Below the pieces are notes generated by a model. The model saw nothing but the letters and a program-made list of their open reading frames with translations. It did no database searches and had not been told where the DNA came from. A DNA stretch of 64,000 bases from positions 3,596,001 through 3,660,000 of the forward strand of contig NZ_CP050831.1 in the NCBI RefSeq assembly GCF_012113595.1, written 5' to 3'. The translations under genes and the position numbers were made by a program. Shown one piece after another: positions 51,187-60,639 of the stretch (position 1 is its first letter; the number at the start of each line of letters is the position of its first letter). This stretch comes from Bacteroides faecium (lineage in GTDB: Bacteria > Bacteroidota > Bacteroidia > Bacteroidales > Bacteroidaceae).

Positions 51187-52596
51187 ATGGGAGGTTTTTT
51201 CGGAACAGTCTCGAAAACTAGTTGCGTGACTGATTTATTCTACGGTACAGATTATAACTCACATCTGGGTACAAAGCGGGGAGGACTCGCGACATATAGT
51301 AAGGAAAAAGGGTTTATCCGTTCCATTCATAATTTGGAAAGTACCTATTTTCGAACCAAGTTCGAAGGAGAACTGGACAAGTTTAAAGGAAACGCCGGCA
51401 TCGGCATTATCAGTGACACAGACGCACAACCTATCATTATCAACTCTCACCTCGGCCGCTTCGCCATTATCACCGTCGCAAAAATAGTCAATATCCAACA
51501 ACTGGAGGATGAACTTCTCAGTCAAAATATGCACTTCGCCGAACTAAGTTCGAGCAACACTAATCAAACGGAACTTATCGCACTGCTTATAATACAAGGT
51601 AGAAACTTTGTCGAAGGTGTCGAAAATGTGTTCAAGCATATCAAAGGTTCTTGTTCCATGCTTATCCTGACGGAAGATGGAAGTATCATCGCCGCCCGCG
51701 ACCAGTGGGGACGTACTCCTGTTGTAATCGGCAAGAAAGACGGTGCTTATGCTGCGACAAGCGAATCATCCAGTTTCCCGAATCTGGATTATGAGATTGA
51801 GAAATATTTGGGACCGGGTGAAATTGTCCGTATGTATGATGACCATATTGAACAGCTTCGCAAACCGAACGAGGATATGCAGATTTGTTCTTTCCTGTGG
51901 GTGTACTATGGTTTTCCGACTTCTTGCTACGAAGGCAAGAATGTGGAAGAAGTCCGTTTCACAAGCGGATTGAAGATGGGGCAGACGGATGAATCGGAAG
52001 TGGATTGTGCCTGTGGTATCCCTGATTCGGGAGTAGGTATGGCTTTGGGGTATGCAGAAGGAAAGGGAGTTCCCTATCATCGCGCCATCTCAAAATATAC
52101 GCCGACATGGCCTCGCAGCTTTACACCCAGCAATCAGGAAATGCGTTCGTTGGTTGCCAAGATGAAGTTGATTCCGAACCGTGCAATGCTTCAGGGAAAA
52201 CGTCTGTTGTTCTGTGACGATTCAATAGTTCGCGGTACGCAGCTACGTGACAATGTGAAGATTCTATATGATTATGGAGCAAAAGAGGTGCATATGCGTA
52301 TCGCCTGTCCGCCGTTGATTTATGCTTGCCCGTTTGTGGGATTCTCTGCTTCCAAGAATGCATTGGAATTGATTACCCGCCGTATTATTCAGGAACTGGA
52401 AGGTGACGAAAATAAGAATTTGGAAAAATATGCTACTACCGGTTCTCCCGAATATGAAAAGATGGTCAGCATCATTGCCGAACGTTTCGGCCTGTCTTCC
52501 TTGAAGTTCAATACGCTGGAAACACTGATTGAAGCTATCGGATTGCCCAAGTGTAAAGTGTGTACACACTGCTTTGATGGCAGTAGTCACTTTTAA
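51187..52596 (+). CDS. Amidophosphoribosyltransferase homologue lacking Cys1
   Basis: 469 residues, PurF-like along its whole length. The Ntn glutaminase domain starts MGGFFG where active PurF has M-C-G, so the catalytic Cys is replaced by Gly. The PRTase part is intact: PRPP loop LLFCDDSIVRGTQLRD. The Cys residues expected for a 4Fe-4S cluster remain (DCACGIPDSG, CPPLIYACPF, CKVCTHCF). It could use ammonia, or another glutaminase, or act as a regulator. Whether a second, normal PurF exists in the genome is not visible here. Confidence 0.85.
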   Translation: MGGFFGTVSKTSCVTDLFYGTDYNSHLGTKRGGLATYSKEKGFIRSIHNLESTYFRTKFEGELDKFKGNAGIGIISDTDAQPIIINSHLGRFAIITVAKIVNIQQLEDELLSQNMHFAELSSSNTNQTELIALLIIQGRNFVEGVENVFKHIKGSCSMLILTEDGSIIAARDQWGRTPVVIGKKDGAYAATSESSSFPNLDYEIEKYLGPGEIVRMYDDHIEQLRKPNEDMQICSFLWVYYGFPTSCYEGKNVEEVRFTSGLKMGQTDESEVDCACGIPDSGVGMALGYAEGKGVPYHRAISKYTPTWPRSFTPSNQEMRSLVAKMKLIPNRAMLQGKRLLFCDDSIVRGTQLRDNVKILYDYGAKEVHMRIACPPLIYACPFVGFSASKNALELITRRIIQELEGDENKNLEKYATTGSPEYEKMVSIIAERFGLSSLKFNTLETLIEAIGLPKCKVCTHCFDGSSHF

Positions 52597-52612
52597 AAAA
52601 GATTATACAATA

Positions 52613-52655
52613 AAAAAGAGCCGTGAATTGCTTTGTAATTCACGGCTCTTTTTTT
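52613..52655. terminator. Terminator after the PurF-like gene
   Basis: 17-base arms AAAAAGAGCCGTGAATT / AATTCACGGCTCTTTTT with a 7-base loop. Confidence 0.95.
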
Positions 52656-52715
52656 ACCTTTACGGCATTGTAAACTATCAAATAGTAAGTAGTAAATCGT
52701 TAAATCGTAAATAAA

Positions 52716-53939
52716 ATGACTTTAGTAGACAGATTTTTAAAGTATGTGAGCTTCGATACGCAATCTGACGAATCGACAGGGCTTACTCCCAGTACTCCGA
52801 AACAGATGATATTCGCCGAATACCTGAAAGCGGAATTGGAATCTTTGGGATTGGAAGATATTACTTTGGACGGGCATGGTTATCTTTTTGCTACGCTTCC
52901 TGCCAATATAGATAAAGAAGTGCCGACTATCGGTTTTATTGCCCATATGGATACAAGTCCTGATATGAGCGGTAAGGATGTGACTCCGCGTATCGTTGAA
53001 AAGTACGATGGCTCGGACATTGTGCTTTGTGCGGAAGAGAATGTAATCCTTTCTCCTGCGCAATTCCCCGAATTGCTGGATCATAAGGGCGAAGACCTGA
53101 TTGTGACCAATGGAAAAACTTTGCTCGGTGCTGACGATAAGGCGGGTATTGCGGAAATCGTTTCGGCAATGGTTTATCTGAAAGAACATCCCGAAATCAA
53201 GCATGGAAAGATTCGTATCGGATTCAATCCCGATGAAGAAATCGGTGAGGGTGCCCATAAGTTCGATGTAGAGAAATTCGGTTGTGAGTGGGGATATACA
53301 ATGGATGGCGGTGAAGTGGGAGAGCTGGAGTTTGAGAACTTCAATGCTGCTGCTGCCAAAGTTATCTTTAAAGGGCGCAATGTGCATCCTGGCTATGCCA
53401 AGAATAAGATGATTAATTCTATCTTCCTTGCCAACCGGTTTATAACCTTGCTTCCTGCACAGGAAAGGCCCGAACATACTACGGGATATGAAGGTTTCTA
53501 TCATCTGATAGGAATTCAGGGTGAAGTGGAACAAAGTACTGTTTCTTATATCATCCGCGACCATGACCGTGCTAAATTTGAAGACCGCAAGAAGGAGATA
53601 GAACGCCTGGTGGCTCAAATGAATGAAGAATATGGCGCAGGTACGGTAACTCTTGAGTTGCGCGACCAATATTATAATATGCGTGAGAAGATAGAGCCGG
53701 TAATGCATATCATCGACACTGCTTTTGCCGCAATGGAAGCCGTTGGTGTGAAGCCGAATGTGAAACCGATTCGTGGCGGTACGGATGGCGCGCAACTTTC
53801 TTTCAAAGGGTTGCCTTGCCCGAACATCTTTGCCGGTGGTCTGAATTTCCACGGACGCTACGAGTTTGTTCCTGTTCAGAACATGGAAAAGGCTATGAAA
53901 GTCATTGTGAAGATTGCCGAACTGGTCGCTTCCAAATAA
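52716..53939 (+). CDS. pepT: Peptidase T (tripeptidase)
   Basis: 407 residues of the M20 family. Zinc ligands and catalytic residues: FIAHMDTSPD (His, Asp), LLGADDKAG (Asp), FNPDEEIGEGA (Glu-Glu), YTMDGGEVGE (Asp) and FAGGLNFHGRYEF (His). It releases the N-terminal residue from tripeptides in the cytoplasm. gcvT follows 68 bases later. Confidence 0.97.
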   Translation: MTLVDRFLKYVSFDTQSDESTGLTPSTPKQMIFAEYLKAELESLGLEDITLDGHGYLFATLPANIDKEVPTIGFIAHMDTSPDMSGKDVTPRIVEKYDGSDIVLCAEENVILSPAQFPELLDHKGEDLIVTNGKTLLGADDKAGIAEIVSAMVYLKEHPEIKHGKIRIGFNPDEEIGEGAHKFDVEKFGCEWGYTMDGGEVGELEFENFNAAAAKVIFKGRNVHPGYAKNKMINSIFLANRFITLLPAQERPEHTTGYEGFYHLIGIQGEVEQSTVSYIIRDHDRAKFEDRKKEIERLVAQMNEEYGAGTVTLELRDQYYNMREKIEPVMHIIDTAFAAMEAVGVKPNVKPIRGGTDGAQLSFKGLPCPNIFAGGLNFHGRYEFVPVQNMEKAMKVIVKIAELVASK

Positions 53940-54007
53940 AAAATCTTGCTTGGACTGCTTTCTGATAGCACATAATACTTAATACTTGAAACTTAATACT
54001 TAAAATA

Positions 54008-55093
54008 ATGAAAACCACTCCGTTTACAGAGAAACATATAGCACTTGGTGCTAAGATGCATGAATTTGCAGGTTATAATATGCCTATTGAATACTCCGGT
54101 ATCATTGACGAACATCTCACTGTTTGTCAGAATGTCGGTGTGTTCGATGTGTCCCATATGGGAGAATTTTGGGTGAAAGGGCCGAATGCGTTGGCTTTTC
54201 TTCAAAAAGTGACTTCCAATAATGTGGCGGCGCTGGCTCCGGGCAAGATACAGTATACTTGTTTTCCTAATGAAGAAGGTGGTATCGTAGATGACTTGCT
54301 GGTTTATCATTTTGAACCGGAAAAATATATGTTGGTAGTCAATGCTGCCAATATGGAGAAGGACTGGAACTGGTGCGTTTCCCATAATACGGAGGGTGCG
54401 GAACTGGAAAATTCTTCGGATAATATCGGGCAGCTTGCTGTGCAGGGTCCGAAAGCGATTCTTGCTTTGCAGAAGTTGACGGATATTGATTTGTCGGCTA
54501 TTCCGTATTATACGTTTAAGGTAGGAAAGTTTGCGGGCAAAGAGAATGTGATAATCTCCAATACGGGCTATACAGGTGCGGGAGGTTTTGAGCTGTATTT
54601 CTATCCGGATGCTGCTGATGCTATTTGGCAGGCTGTTTTCGAAGCAGGTGAAGAGTATGGTATCAAGCCTATCGGTTTGGGAGCTCGTGATACGCTTCGG
54701 CTGGAGATGGGATTCTGTCTGTATGGAAACGACTTGGATGATACAACCTCTCCGATAGAAGCCGGATTGGGATGGATTACTAAGTTCGTGGACGGTAAGA
54801 ATTTCATCAACCGTCCTATGCTGGAAAAGCAGAAAACGGAAGGTGTTACCCGTAAATTAGTCGGTTTTGAAATGATTGACCGGGGGATTCCTCGTCATGA
54901 CTATGAACTGGTGAATCCGGAAGGTGAGAAGATTGGTGTAGTGACTTCGGGTACTATGTCGCCTACTCGCAAGATCGGTATCGGTATGGGGTATGTGAAG
55001 CCTGAATATAGCAAGGTTGGTACGGAAATCTGCATTGATATGCGTGGACGTAAATTGAAAGCGGTAGTGGTAAAGCCACCTTTTAGAAAATAA
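54008..55093 (+). CDS. gcvT: Aminomethyltransferase, glycine cleavage T protein
   Basis: 361 residues. Hallmarks are KMHEFAGYNMPIEY, FDVSHMGEF, NTGYTGAGGFELYF, LGARDTLRLEMGF and TSGTMSPTRKIGIGMGYV. It moves the aminomethyl group from H-protein to tetrahydrofolate. No gcvH or gcvP is adjacent. Confidence 0.97.
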   Translation: MKTTPFTEKHIALGAKMHEFAGYNMPIEYSGIIDEHLTVCQNVGVFDVSHMGEFWVKGPNALAFLQKVTSNNVAALAPGKIQYTCFPNEEGGIVDDLLVYHFEPEKYMLVVNAANMEKDWNWCVSHNTEGAELENSSDNIGQLAVQGPKAILALQKLTDIDLSAIPYYTFKVGKFAGKENVIISNTGYTGAGGFELYFYPDAADAIWQAVFEAGEEYGIKPIGLGARDTLRLEMGFCLYGNDLDDTTSPIEAGLGWITKFVDGKNFINRPMLEKQKTEGVTRKLVGFEMIDRGIPRHDYELVNPEGEKIGVVTSGTMSPTRKIGIGMGYVKPEYSKVGTEICIDMRGRKLKAVVVKPPFRK

Positions 55094-55115
55094 GAATAAA
55101 ACTCATTTTATACTT

Positions 55116-55158
55116 TAGCCCCGGATAAGTTTCGACGTTTTCCGGGGCTAATTGTTTT
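55116..55158 (+). terminator. Terminator after gcvT
   Basis: 10-bp stem TAGCCCCGGA / TCCGGGGCTA with a 15-base loop and ATTGTTTTT. Confidence 0.9.
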
Positions 55159-55216
55159 TATGGCGATTATCCCGAAACATATCCCTTAATATGTTGTTTA
55201 TACCATAGATTTATTA

Positions 55217-55224
55217 TAATTTTG
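55217..55224 (+). promoter_or_regulatory. -7 box TAATTTTG of the antiporter gene
   Basis: TAATTTTG, 20 bases before the ATG. Confidence 0.55.
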
Positions 55225-55244
55225 TCATCAAATACGATGAAATA

Positions 55245-57518
55245 ATGTCTCAATTACCTACGCTTATAGCCGACCTCGCACTGATATTGATATGTGCGGG
55301 TATTATGACTCTATTATTTAAGAAGTTAAAGCAACCTCTAGTCTTGGGGTATGTTGTTGCCGGCTTTCTGGCAAGTCCGCATATGCCTTATACGCCTTCG
55401 GTGATGGATACTGCGAATATCAAAACATGGGCGGATATAGGTGTTATCTTCTTGCTGTTTGCCCTCGGACTTGAATTTAGTTTTAAGAAGATTGTGAAAG
55501 TGGGCGGCTCTGCTATTATTGCTGCCTGTACTATTATCTTCTGTATGATTTTGTTGGGAATAGGTGTCGGCATGGGTTTTGGTTGGCACAGGATGGATAG
55601 CCTGTTTCTGGGTGGTATGATTGCAATGTCTTCCACTACCATTATTTATAAGGCTTTCGATGATCTCGGACTAAGGAAAAAGCAATTTACCGGATTGGTA
55701 TTGAGTATCTTGATTTTGGAGGATATTTTGGCTATCGTGTTGATGGTGATGCTTTCTACTATGGCGGTGAGCCACAATTTTGAAGGCACGGAGATGTTGG
55801 AGAGTATCGGTAAATTATTATTCTTCCTTATTTTGTGGTTTGTAGTTGGTATCTACCTGATTCCGGAATTTCTGAAGCGTTGCCGTAAGTTAATGGGGGA
55901 GGAGACTCTGCTTATCGTGTCGTTGGCGCTATGTTTCGGTATGGTAGTGATGGCTGCCAATACCGGATTCTCTGCTGCATTCGGTGCGTTTATCATGGGC
56001 TCTATCCTGGCGGAAACGATTGAGGCGGAATCCATAGACCGGTTGGTGAAACCTGTAAAAGACCTTTTCGGAGCTATCTTTTTCGTATCGGTGGGTATGA
56101 TGGTGGATCCTGCGATGATTGTGGAATATGCTGTGCCTATTATTGTGATTACTGTGGCTGTTATTTTAGGGCAATCTATCTTCGGGACTTTTGGAGTGAT
56201 ACTCTCCGGTAAACCTTTAAAGACGGCTATGCAGTGCGGATTCAGTTTGACGCAGATTGGTGAGTTCGCGTTTATTATTGCATCTCTGGGTGTCTCGTTG
56301 CATGTGACGAGCGACTTTCTGTATCCGATAGTGGTAGCGGTTTCCGTCATTACTACCTTTCTTACTCCTTATATGATTCGCTTTGCCGAACCTGCTTCTT
56401 CTTTTGTTGACGCTCATCTTCCCGCTTCGTGGAGGAAGCTTCTGATGCGTTACTCTTCCGGCTCACAGACTGCGCTCAACCATGAGAATTTGTGGAAGAA
56501 GCTGATATTGGCAATGGTGCGTATTACGGTGGTTTATTCCATTGTCAGTATATCGGTTATTGCGCTTTCTTTCCGTTTCGTCGTCCCTTTCTTCAAGGAG
56601 AATTTGCCGCATTTTTGGGCTTCATTGTTGGGGGCGGTATTTATCATTCTTTGTATTGCTCCCTTCTTGCGGGCTATAATGGTGAAGAAAAACCATTCGG
56701 TGGAATTTATGACTTTGTGGCATGACAGTCGTGCGAATCGTGCTCCTTTAGTATCGACAATCGTTATCCGTATTATGATAGCGGCACTCTTTGTCATCTT
56801 TGTGATTTCCGGTTTGTTCAAAGCGTCTATCGGATTGGTTATTGGTGTAGCTGTGCTTGTCGTATTGTTGATGGTATGGTCGCGCCGCTTGAAAAAGCAA
56901 TCTATTTCGATTGAACGTCGTTTCTTTCAAAATCTGCGTTCCAGGGAGGTACGTGCGGAGTATTTGGGAGAGAAAAAACCGGAATATGCCGGACGTTTGT
57001 TGTCGCATGACCTGCATCTGGCGGATATGGAAATTCCGGGAGAATCCAATTGGGCGGGAAAGACATTGATGGAGTTGAATTTGGGAAAGAAGTTTGGCGT
57101 TCATGTGGCTTCCATTCTTCGGGGGAAGAGGCGGATTAATATTCCGGGTGGCTCTGTTCGCCTGTTTCCGATGGATAAAATACAGGTAATAGGGACGGAT
57201 GAACAGTTGAATGTGTTCAATGAAGCGATGCAGAATGGAGCGAAGGTGGACTGGGAGATATACGAAAAGAGTGAAATGACCTTGAAACAGTTTATCATTG
57301 ATGGTGATTCTGTTTTCTTGGGCAAAACGATACGTGAATCGGGTATCCGGGATAAATATCATTGCATGATAGCAGGGATAGAAAGTGAGGACGGGACATT
57401 GATGGTGCCCGACGTAAATACAGCTCTCAAAGAAGGTGATGTGGTATGGTTAGTAGGGGAAAAAGAGGATGTGTACCAATTAGTCAATCAAAAAAACGAA
57501 AAAGTACAAGCCGGATAA
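55245..57518 (+). CDS. CPA2 cation:proton antiporter with TrkA-C domains (KefB-like)
   Basis: 757 residues. About 12 membrane helices in the first ~400 residues (LGYVVAGFLASPHMPY, FALGLEFSFKKI, GFSAAFGAFIMGSILAET) make the Na+/H+ exchanger fold. More membrane segments follow at ~420-560. The C-terminus has two RCK_C/TrkA-C-like domains (GKTLMELNLGKKFGVHVASI; LGKTIRESGIRDKYHCMIAGI). It lacks the full NAD-binding RCK_N Rossmann domain of E. coli KefB. Likely K+ or Na+ efflux coupled to protons. Confidence 0.9.
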   Translation: MSQLPTLIADLALILICAGIMTLLFKKLKQPLVLGYVVAGFLASPHMPYTPSVMDTANIKTWADIGVIFLLFALGLEFSFKKIVKVGGSAIIAACTIIFCMILLGIGVGMGFGWHRMDSLFLGGMIAMSSTTIIYKAFDDLGLRKKQFTGLVLSILILEDILAIVLMVMLSTMAVSHNFEGTEMLESIGKLLFFLILWFVVGIYLIPEFLKRCRKLMGEETLLIVSLALCFGMVVMAANTGFSAAFGAFIMGSILAETIEAESIDRLVKPVKDLFGAIFFVSVGMMVDPAMIVEYAVPIIVITVAVILGQSIFGTFGVILSGKPLKTAMQCGFSLTQIGEFAFIIASLGVSLHVTSDFLYPIVVAVSVITTFLTPYMIRFAEPASSFVDAHLPASWRKLLMRYSSGSQTALNHENLWKKLILAMVRITVVYSIVSISVIALSFRFVVPFFKENLPHFWASLLGAVFIILCIAPFLRAIMVKKNHSVEFMTLWHDSRANRAPLVSTIVIRIMIAALFVIFVISGLFKASIGLVIGVAVLVVLLMVWSRRLKKQSISIERRFFQNLRSREVRAEYLGEKKPEYAGRLLSHDLHLADMEIPGESNWAGKTLMELNLGKKFGVHVASILRGKRRINIPGGSVRLFPMDKIQVIGTDEQLNVFNEAMQNGAKVDWEIYEKSEMTLKQFIIDGDSVFLGKTIRESGIRDKYHCMIAGIESEDGTLMVPDVNTALKEGDVVWLVGEKEDVYQLVNQKNEKVQAG

Positions 57519-57530
57519 GAATGGAATCCT

Positions 57531-57538
57531 TATTTTTG
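57531..57538 (+). promoter_or_regulatory. -7 box TATTTTTG of the HIT gene
   Basis: TATTTTTG fits TAnnTTTG, 32 bases before the ATG. Confidence 0.5.
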
Positions 57539-57570
57539 TGGCGATAAAAACTTAAAATTATAATAATATC

Positions 57571-57996
57571 ATGAAGAGCGATCCAAAAGAGTGTCTGTAT
57601 TGTCAGAACAATGAAACGCTGCATAATCTGATGATTGAGATTGCGCAGTTGAGTGTGTCACGTGTATTCCTGTTTAAGGAACAAACATATCGTGGACGTT
57701 GCCTTGTAGCATACAAAGACCATGCGAATGATTTGAATGAGTTGAGTGACGAAGACCGTAATGCTTTTATGGCTGACGTAGCACGCGTTACCCGTGCCAT
57801 GCAAAAAGCTTTCCAGCCGGAAAAGATAAATTATGGCGCTTACTCTGATAAACTATCCCATTTGCACTTCCATTTGGCACCTAAATATGTGGATGGGCCT
57901 GATTATGGTGGTGTATTCCAAATGAATCCGGGAAAGGTTTATCTGACAGATGAAGAATATCAGGAATTAATTGATGCTGTAAAAGCACATCTATAA
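57571..57996 (+). CDS. HIT-family hydrolase
   Basis: 141 residues. The HIT triad HLHFHLAPKY (His-x-His-x-His) is near residue 95. Two N-terminal Cys (CLYC) may bind zinc. Family members hydrolyse nucleotide phosphoramidates or dinucleotides; the substrate is unknown. Confidence 0.93.
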   Translation: MKSDPKECLYCQNNETLHNLMIEIAQLSVSRVFLFKEQTYRGRCLVAYKDHANDLNELSDEDRNAFMADVARVTRAMQKAFQPEKINYGAYSDKLSHLHFHLAPKYVDGPDYGGVFQMNPGKVYLTDEEYQELIDAVKAHL

Positions 57997-58009
57997 ATGA
58001 TAATTTACC

Positions 58010-58136
58010 GGCGTAGCGCCGGAGCAAGGTTTCCATTCGGTATTCCCAAAGAGCATAATCATATACAGTTCCGCCCTTTCAGGGTATGCCTAAAACGATA
58101 ACATGCCGAATGGAAATCTTGTTGGGGCGCTACGCC
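58010..58136. repeat. MITE-like element with 34-bp inverted repeats
   Basis: The left arm (58010-58043) starts GGCGTAGCGCC and ends TTCCATTCGGTAT; the right arm (58103-58136) is its inverse with about six changes. The middle has a small CCCT/AGGG hairpin. No ORF. It fills the gap between the convergent HIT and S4 genes. Confidence 0.75.
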
Positions 58137-58152
58137 CCTAAACTCCCATTTA

Positions 58153-58575
58153 CTATTCTTTACTATCAAAATCGAAATCAAAGTCAAAATCATCTATAAA
58201 CTCCGGCGCTGTGAAATCTTCCAGTTCCCGGCGGTCTTTTTTGGTAGGACGTCCGGTGCCGCGTGCACGGTCTATGAATCCGCTGATTTTGCTCATCTCC
58301 AATAGTTCGTATTGGTCAGGGGTAGTCACGTTCTCCATCACTTCCGGTACGAGCTTTGCGCCTATACGCTTTTCGATAGCTTGCAGTACTTTGAAGGAAT
58401 AGGTGATAGGCGGCTTTTTCACTTGAATGACATCTCCCGGTTTCACCATACGCGCAGCCTTGACCAGGGAGCCATTGATGGTGACACGTCCTTTTTTGCA
58501 GGCTTCTGCTGCAATTGTGCGTGTCTTGAAGATGCGGACAGCCCACATCCATTTATCTATTCTTGCTTCAGCCAT
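58153..58575 (-). CDS. S4-domain RNA-binding protein (HslR/Hsp15-like)
   Basis: 140 residues. The S4 motif RIDKWMWAVRIFKTRTIAAEACKKGRVTINGSLVK (in sections) covers residues ~4-45. The C-terminal tail is acidic (DDFDFDFDFD). Hsp15 binds blocked 50S subunits and helps recycling. Confidence 0.92.
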   Translation of the reverse strand: MAEARIDKWMWAVRIFKTRTIAAEACKKGRVTINGSLVKAARMVKPGDVIQVKKPPITYSFKVLQAIEKRIGAKLVPEVMENVTTPDQYELLEMSKISGFIDRARGTGRPTKKDRRELEDFTAPEFIDDFDFDFDFDSKE

Positions 58576-58627
58576 ATTTTTAATGATTAGCTGGTTAGTG
58601 ATTAATTGGCTAGTGGTTAATGATTAC

Positions 58628-58697
58628 TAGTGCTTAATGATTAGTGGTTGGTAAGCGATTAACGAACTAATCGTTAATCACTAATCATTAACCACTA
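58628..58697. repeat. AT-rich dyad and tandem TTAATGATTAGTG repeats
   Basis: Several copies of TTAATGATTAGTGG and inverse copies (CACTAATCATTAACC) fill the gap between the S4 gene and pth. They can fold as an imperfect hairpin. A repetitive 3' region; function not clear. Confidence 0.6.
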
Positions 58698-58700
58698 TCT

Positions 58701-59270
58701 TCATTTTTTGTTGAACTGGTTCATCGTGATGTCGATTCCGGCCAGGCAGAAACTCTTGATAATGTCTCCCGCCATTTCCAGCCTTTCATCCATCGTCTTC
58801 CGGTCTTCATCGGTGAAATGTCCGAGTACATAATCAATCTGTCCGCCACGTGGAAAATCGCTTCCGATGCCGAAACGCAGTCGGGCATAGTTTTGGGTGC
58901 CTAGGGTAGCGGCGATATTCTTTAGTCCGTTATGTCCGGCATCACTTCCTTTGCCTTTCAGGCGTAACGTACCGAAAGGGAGAGCCAGATCGTCCACTAC
59001 GATCAGTACATTCTCCAATGGAATATTTTCCTTCTGCATCCAGTAGCGGACAGCTAGCCCGCTTAGGTTCATAAAAGTCGACGGTTTGAGCAGTGTCAAC
59101 TGTCGCCCTTTGACAGAGAAGCTGGTAGTGAAACCGTAGCGTCCGTCGATGAAAGGCGGCGCATTGTTGATTCTTGCCAATGCTTCTACCGTCATGAATC
59201 CGATATTATGCCGGGTTTCGTAATACTCGGGACCAATGTTTCCCAGTCCGACAATTAAATATTTTATCAT
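58701..59270 (-). CDS. pth: Peptidyl-tRNA hydrolase
   Basis: 189 residues. GLGNIGPEYYETRHNIGF holds the catalytic His; VVDDLALPFG and GHNGLKNI are present. It frees tRNA from stalled peptidyl-tRNA. rplY is upstream on the same strand, 135 bases away, the common pairing. Confidence 0.97.
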   Translation of the reverse strand: MIKYLIVGLGNIGPEYYETRHNIGFMTVEALARINNAPPFIDGRYGFTTSFSVKGRQLTLLKPSTFMNLSGLAVRYWMQKENIPLENVLIVVDDLALPFGTLRLKGKGSDAGHNGLKNIAATLGTQNYARLRFGIGSDFPRGGQIDYVLGHFTDEDRKTMDERLEMAGDIIKSFCLAGIDITMNQFNKK

Positions 59271-59306
59271 TGCTTTTCGGTAAAACAGTTCATTAATTGG
59301 AAAGAG

Positions 59307-59371
59307 AAACGCAGATTAATACAAATTAATGCAGACTGAACATCTGCTTTAATCTGCATTAATCTGCGTTT
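59307..59371. repeat. Nested inverted repeats with ATTAATCTGC units
   Basis: Outer arms AAACGCAGATTAAT (59307-59320) / ATTAATCTGCGTTT (59358-59371) enclose inner arms ATTAATGCAGA (59325-59335) / TCTGCATTAAT (59353-59363). It lies between rplY and pth and can form a long hairpin in their mRNA. Confidence 0.75.
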
Positions 59372-59405
59372 GTAGTATATCTCTTTTTACAGGGATAATC
59401 TCAGA

Positions 59406-59996
59406 TTACTTGCCAGCGGTTGCTGCTGCACCTCTTGCTGCACGAGTCAACTTAACAACGCATACAACGGCTTCTTTAGCACTCATCAGTTCAAGACCTT
59501 CAAAGCTCAGTTCGCCAACCTTAACAGTCTTACCCAATCCAAGGTGAGCAACGTTTACAGTCAGTTTCTCAGGGATGATGTTGTACAAAGCTTTCACTTT
59601 GATCTTACGCATCTGCAATGCTAACTTACCACCGGCTTTAACACCTTCTGCAAGACCTTCCAACTGTACAGGAACTTCCATTACGATAGGTTTAGCTTCA
59701 TCGATTTGATAAAAGTCAACGTGCAGGATGGTATCTTTTACAGGGTGGAACTGAATATCTTTCAGGATAGCGTTTACTTTTTTGCCATCGATGTCCAGGT
59801 CTACTATGTAGATGTGCGGAGTGTAAACAAGATTACGAAGGCCTTCGCTAGTCACTGTGAAGTGAACTACTTCATTACCACCATAAAGTACACAAGGTAC
59901 ACCACCGTTCTTACGGATTTCTTTCAAAGCTCTTGCTTGTTCTGAAGAGCGTTCTGCAATTGCTCTTGCAGTTCCTTTTACTTCAATTGATTTCAT
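59406..59996 (-). CDS. rplY: Ribosomal protein L25 (CTC form)
   Basis: 196 residues, the long general stress protein CTC form: N-terminal 5S rRNA-binding L25 domain (RNGGVPCVLYGGNEVVHF) and the C-terminal TL5-type domain ending in an Ala-rich tail. A -7 box TACTTTTG is at 60092-60099. Confidence 0.97.
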   Translation of the reverse strand: MKSIEVKGTARAIAERSSEQARALKEIRKNGGVPCVLYGGNEVVHFTVTSEGLRNLVYTPHIYIVDLDIDGKKVNAILKDIQFHPVKDTILHVDFYQIDEAKPIVMEVPVQLEGLAEGVKAGGKLALQMRKIKVKALYNIIPEKLTVNVAHLGLGKTVKVGELSFEGLELMSAKEAVVCVVKLTRAARGAAATAGK

Positions 59997-60091
59997 TTCT
60001 TTAAAAAATTGTGTTACTCTAAATTAAGTTATTTTGCTTAATTCACCATCACACGATGTGGATTATCACACGATGTTGCAAAAAAGCGGTG

Positions 60092-60099
60092 CAAAAGTA
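60092..60099 (-). promoter_or_regulatory. -7 box TACTTTTG of rplY-pth
   Basis: Minus-strand TACTTTTG, 96 bases upstream of rplY. Confidence 0.55.
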
Positions 60100-60133
60100 C
60101 GTCTTTTTTTTGAATTATCAAAGATTTACTTTC

Positions 60134-60535
60134 TTAAAAGTCGATATCAATCTTAATTTCGCTTTCCAATTTGTCCTCTTGTGTTTCTTCGGCAGCTTTT
60201 AGTTCATCTTCTTCATCTGCTTTCTGGTTCAGGCGACTGATATAGTCGTTCATGTCATTGCAGTCAATGAAGTCGATAGCTTCTGTCAGCCCTGCCATGA
60301 ACTTCTGAAAGTCTTCCCGGTATAAGAAGATTTTGTGTTTCTCGAAACTAACTTGAGAATCATCACCTTCTCCCGTTATCACTTTCTTACTCTCTGTAAT
60401 AGCCAGGAACATCTCATCTTTACGATTCTTTTTTACGTCGAGATAGTAGATGCGTTTACCTGCTTTGATAGACTTGGAGAATACAATCTCTTTGTCATTC
60501 ATGTCTGCGCTCATTTTCTTTTTTAAATCTTCCAT
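60134..60535 (-). CDS. PUR-alpha-like nucleic-acid-binding protein (DUF3276)
   Basis: 133 residues. The PUR-like domain spans ~15-100 (IVFSKSIKAGKRIYYLDVKKNRKDEMFLAITESK, IFLYREDFQKFMAGL). The C-terminal tail is strongly acidic. Bacteroidota PUR proteins bind single-stranded nucleic acid. Confidence 0.92.
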   Translation of the reverse strand: MEDLKKKMSADMNDKEIVFSKSIKAGKRIYYLDVKKNRKDEMFLAITESKKVITGEGDDSQVSFEKHKIFLYREDFQKFMAGLTEAIDFIDCNDMNDYISRLNQKADEEDELKAAEETQEDKLESEIKIDIDF

Positions 60536-60639
60536 ATCTTACGATCTGTTTATAATCGGCTTCAAAATTGGATATTTTTTTTAAACTGTCAAAAGAAAAA
60601 GCGCAGAGAATCAAATACTGCATTAAAAAATGTGATTTA

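Noticed and set aside
52737..53852. Long minus-strand ORF (371 codons) opposite pepT
   Set aside because: It mirrors the codon structure of a certain gene (pepT) and has no protein-like motifs.
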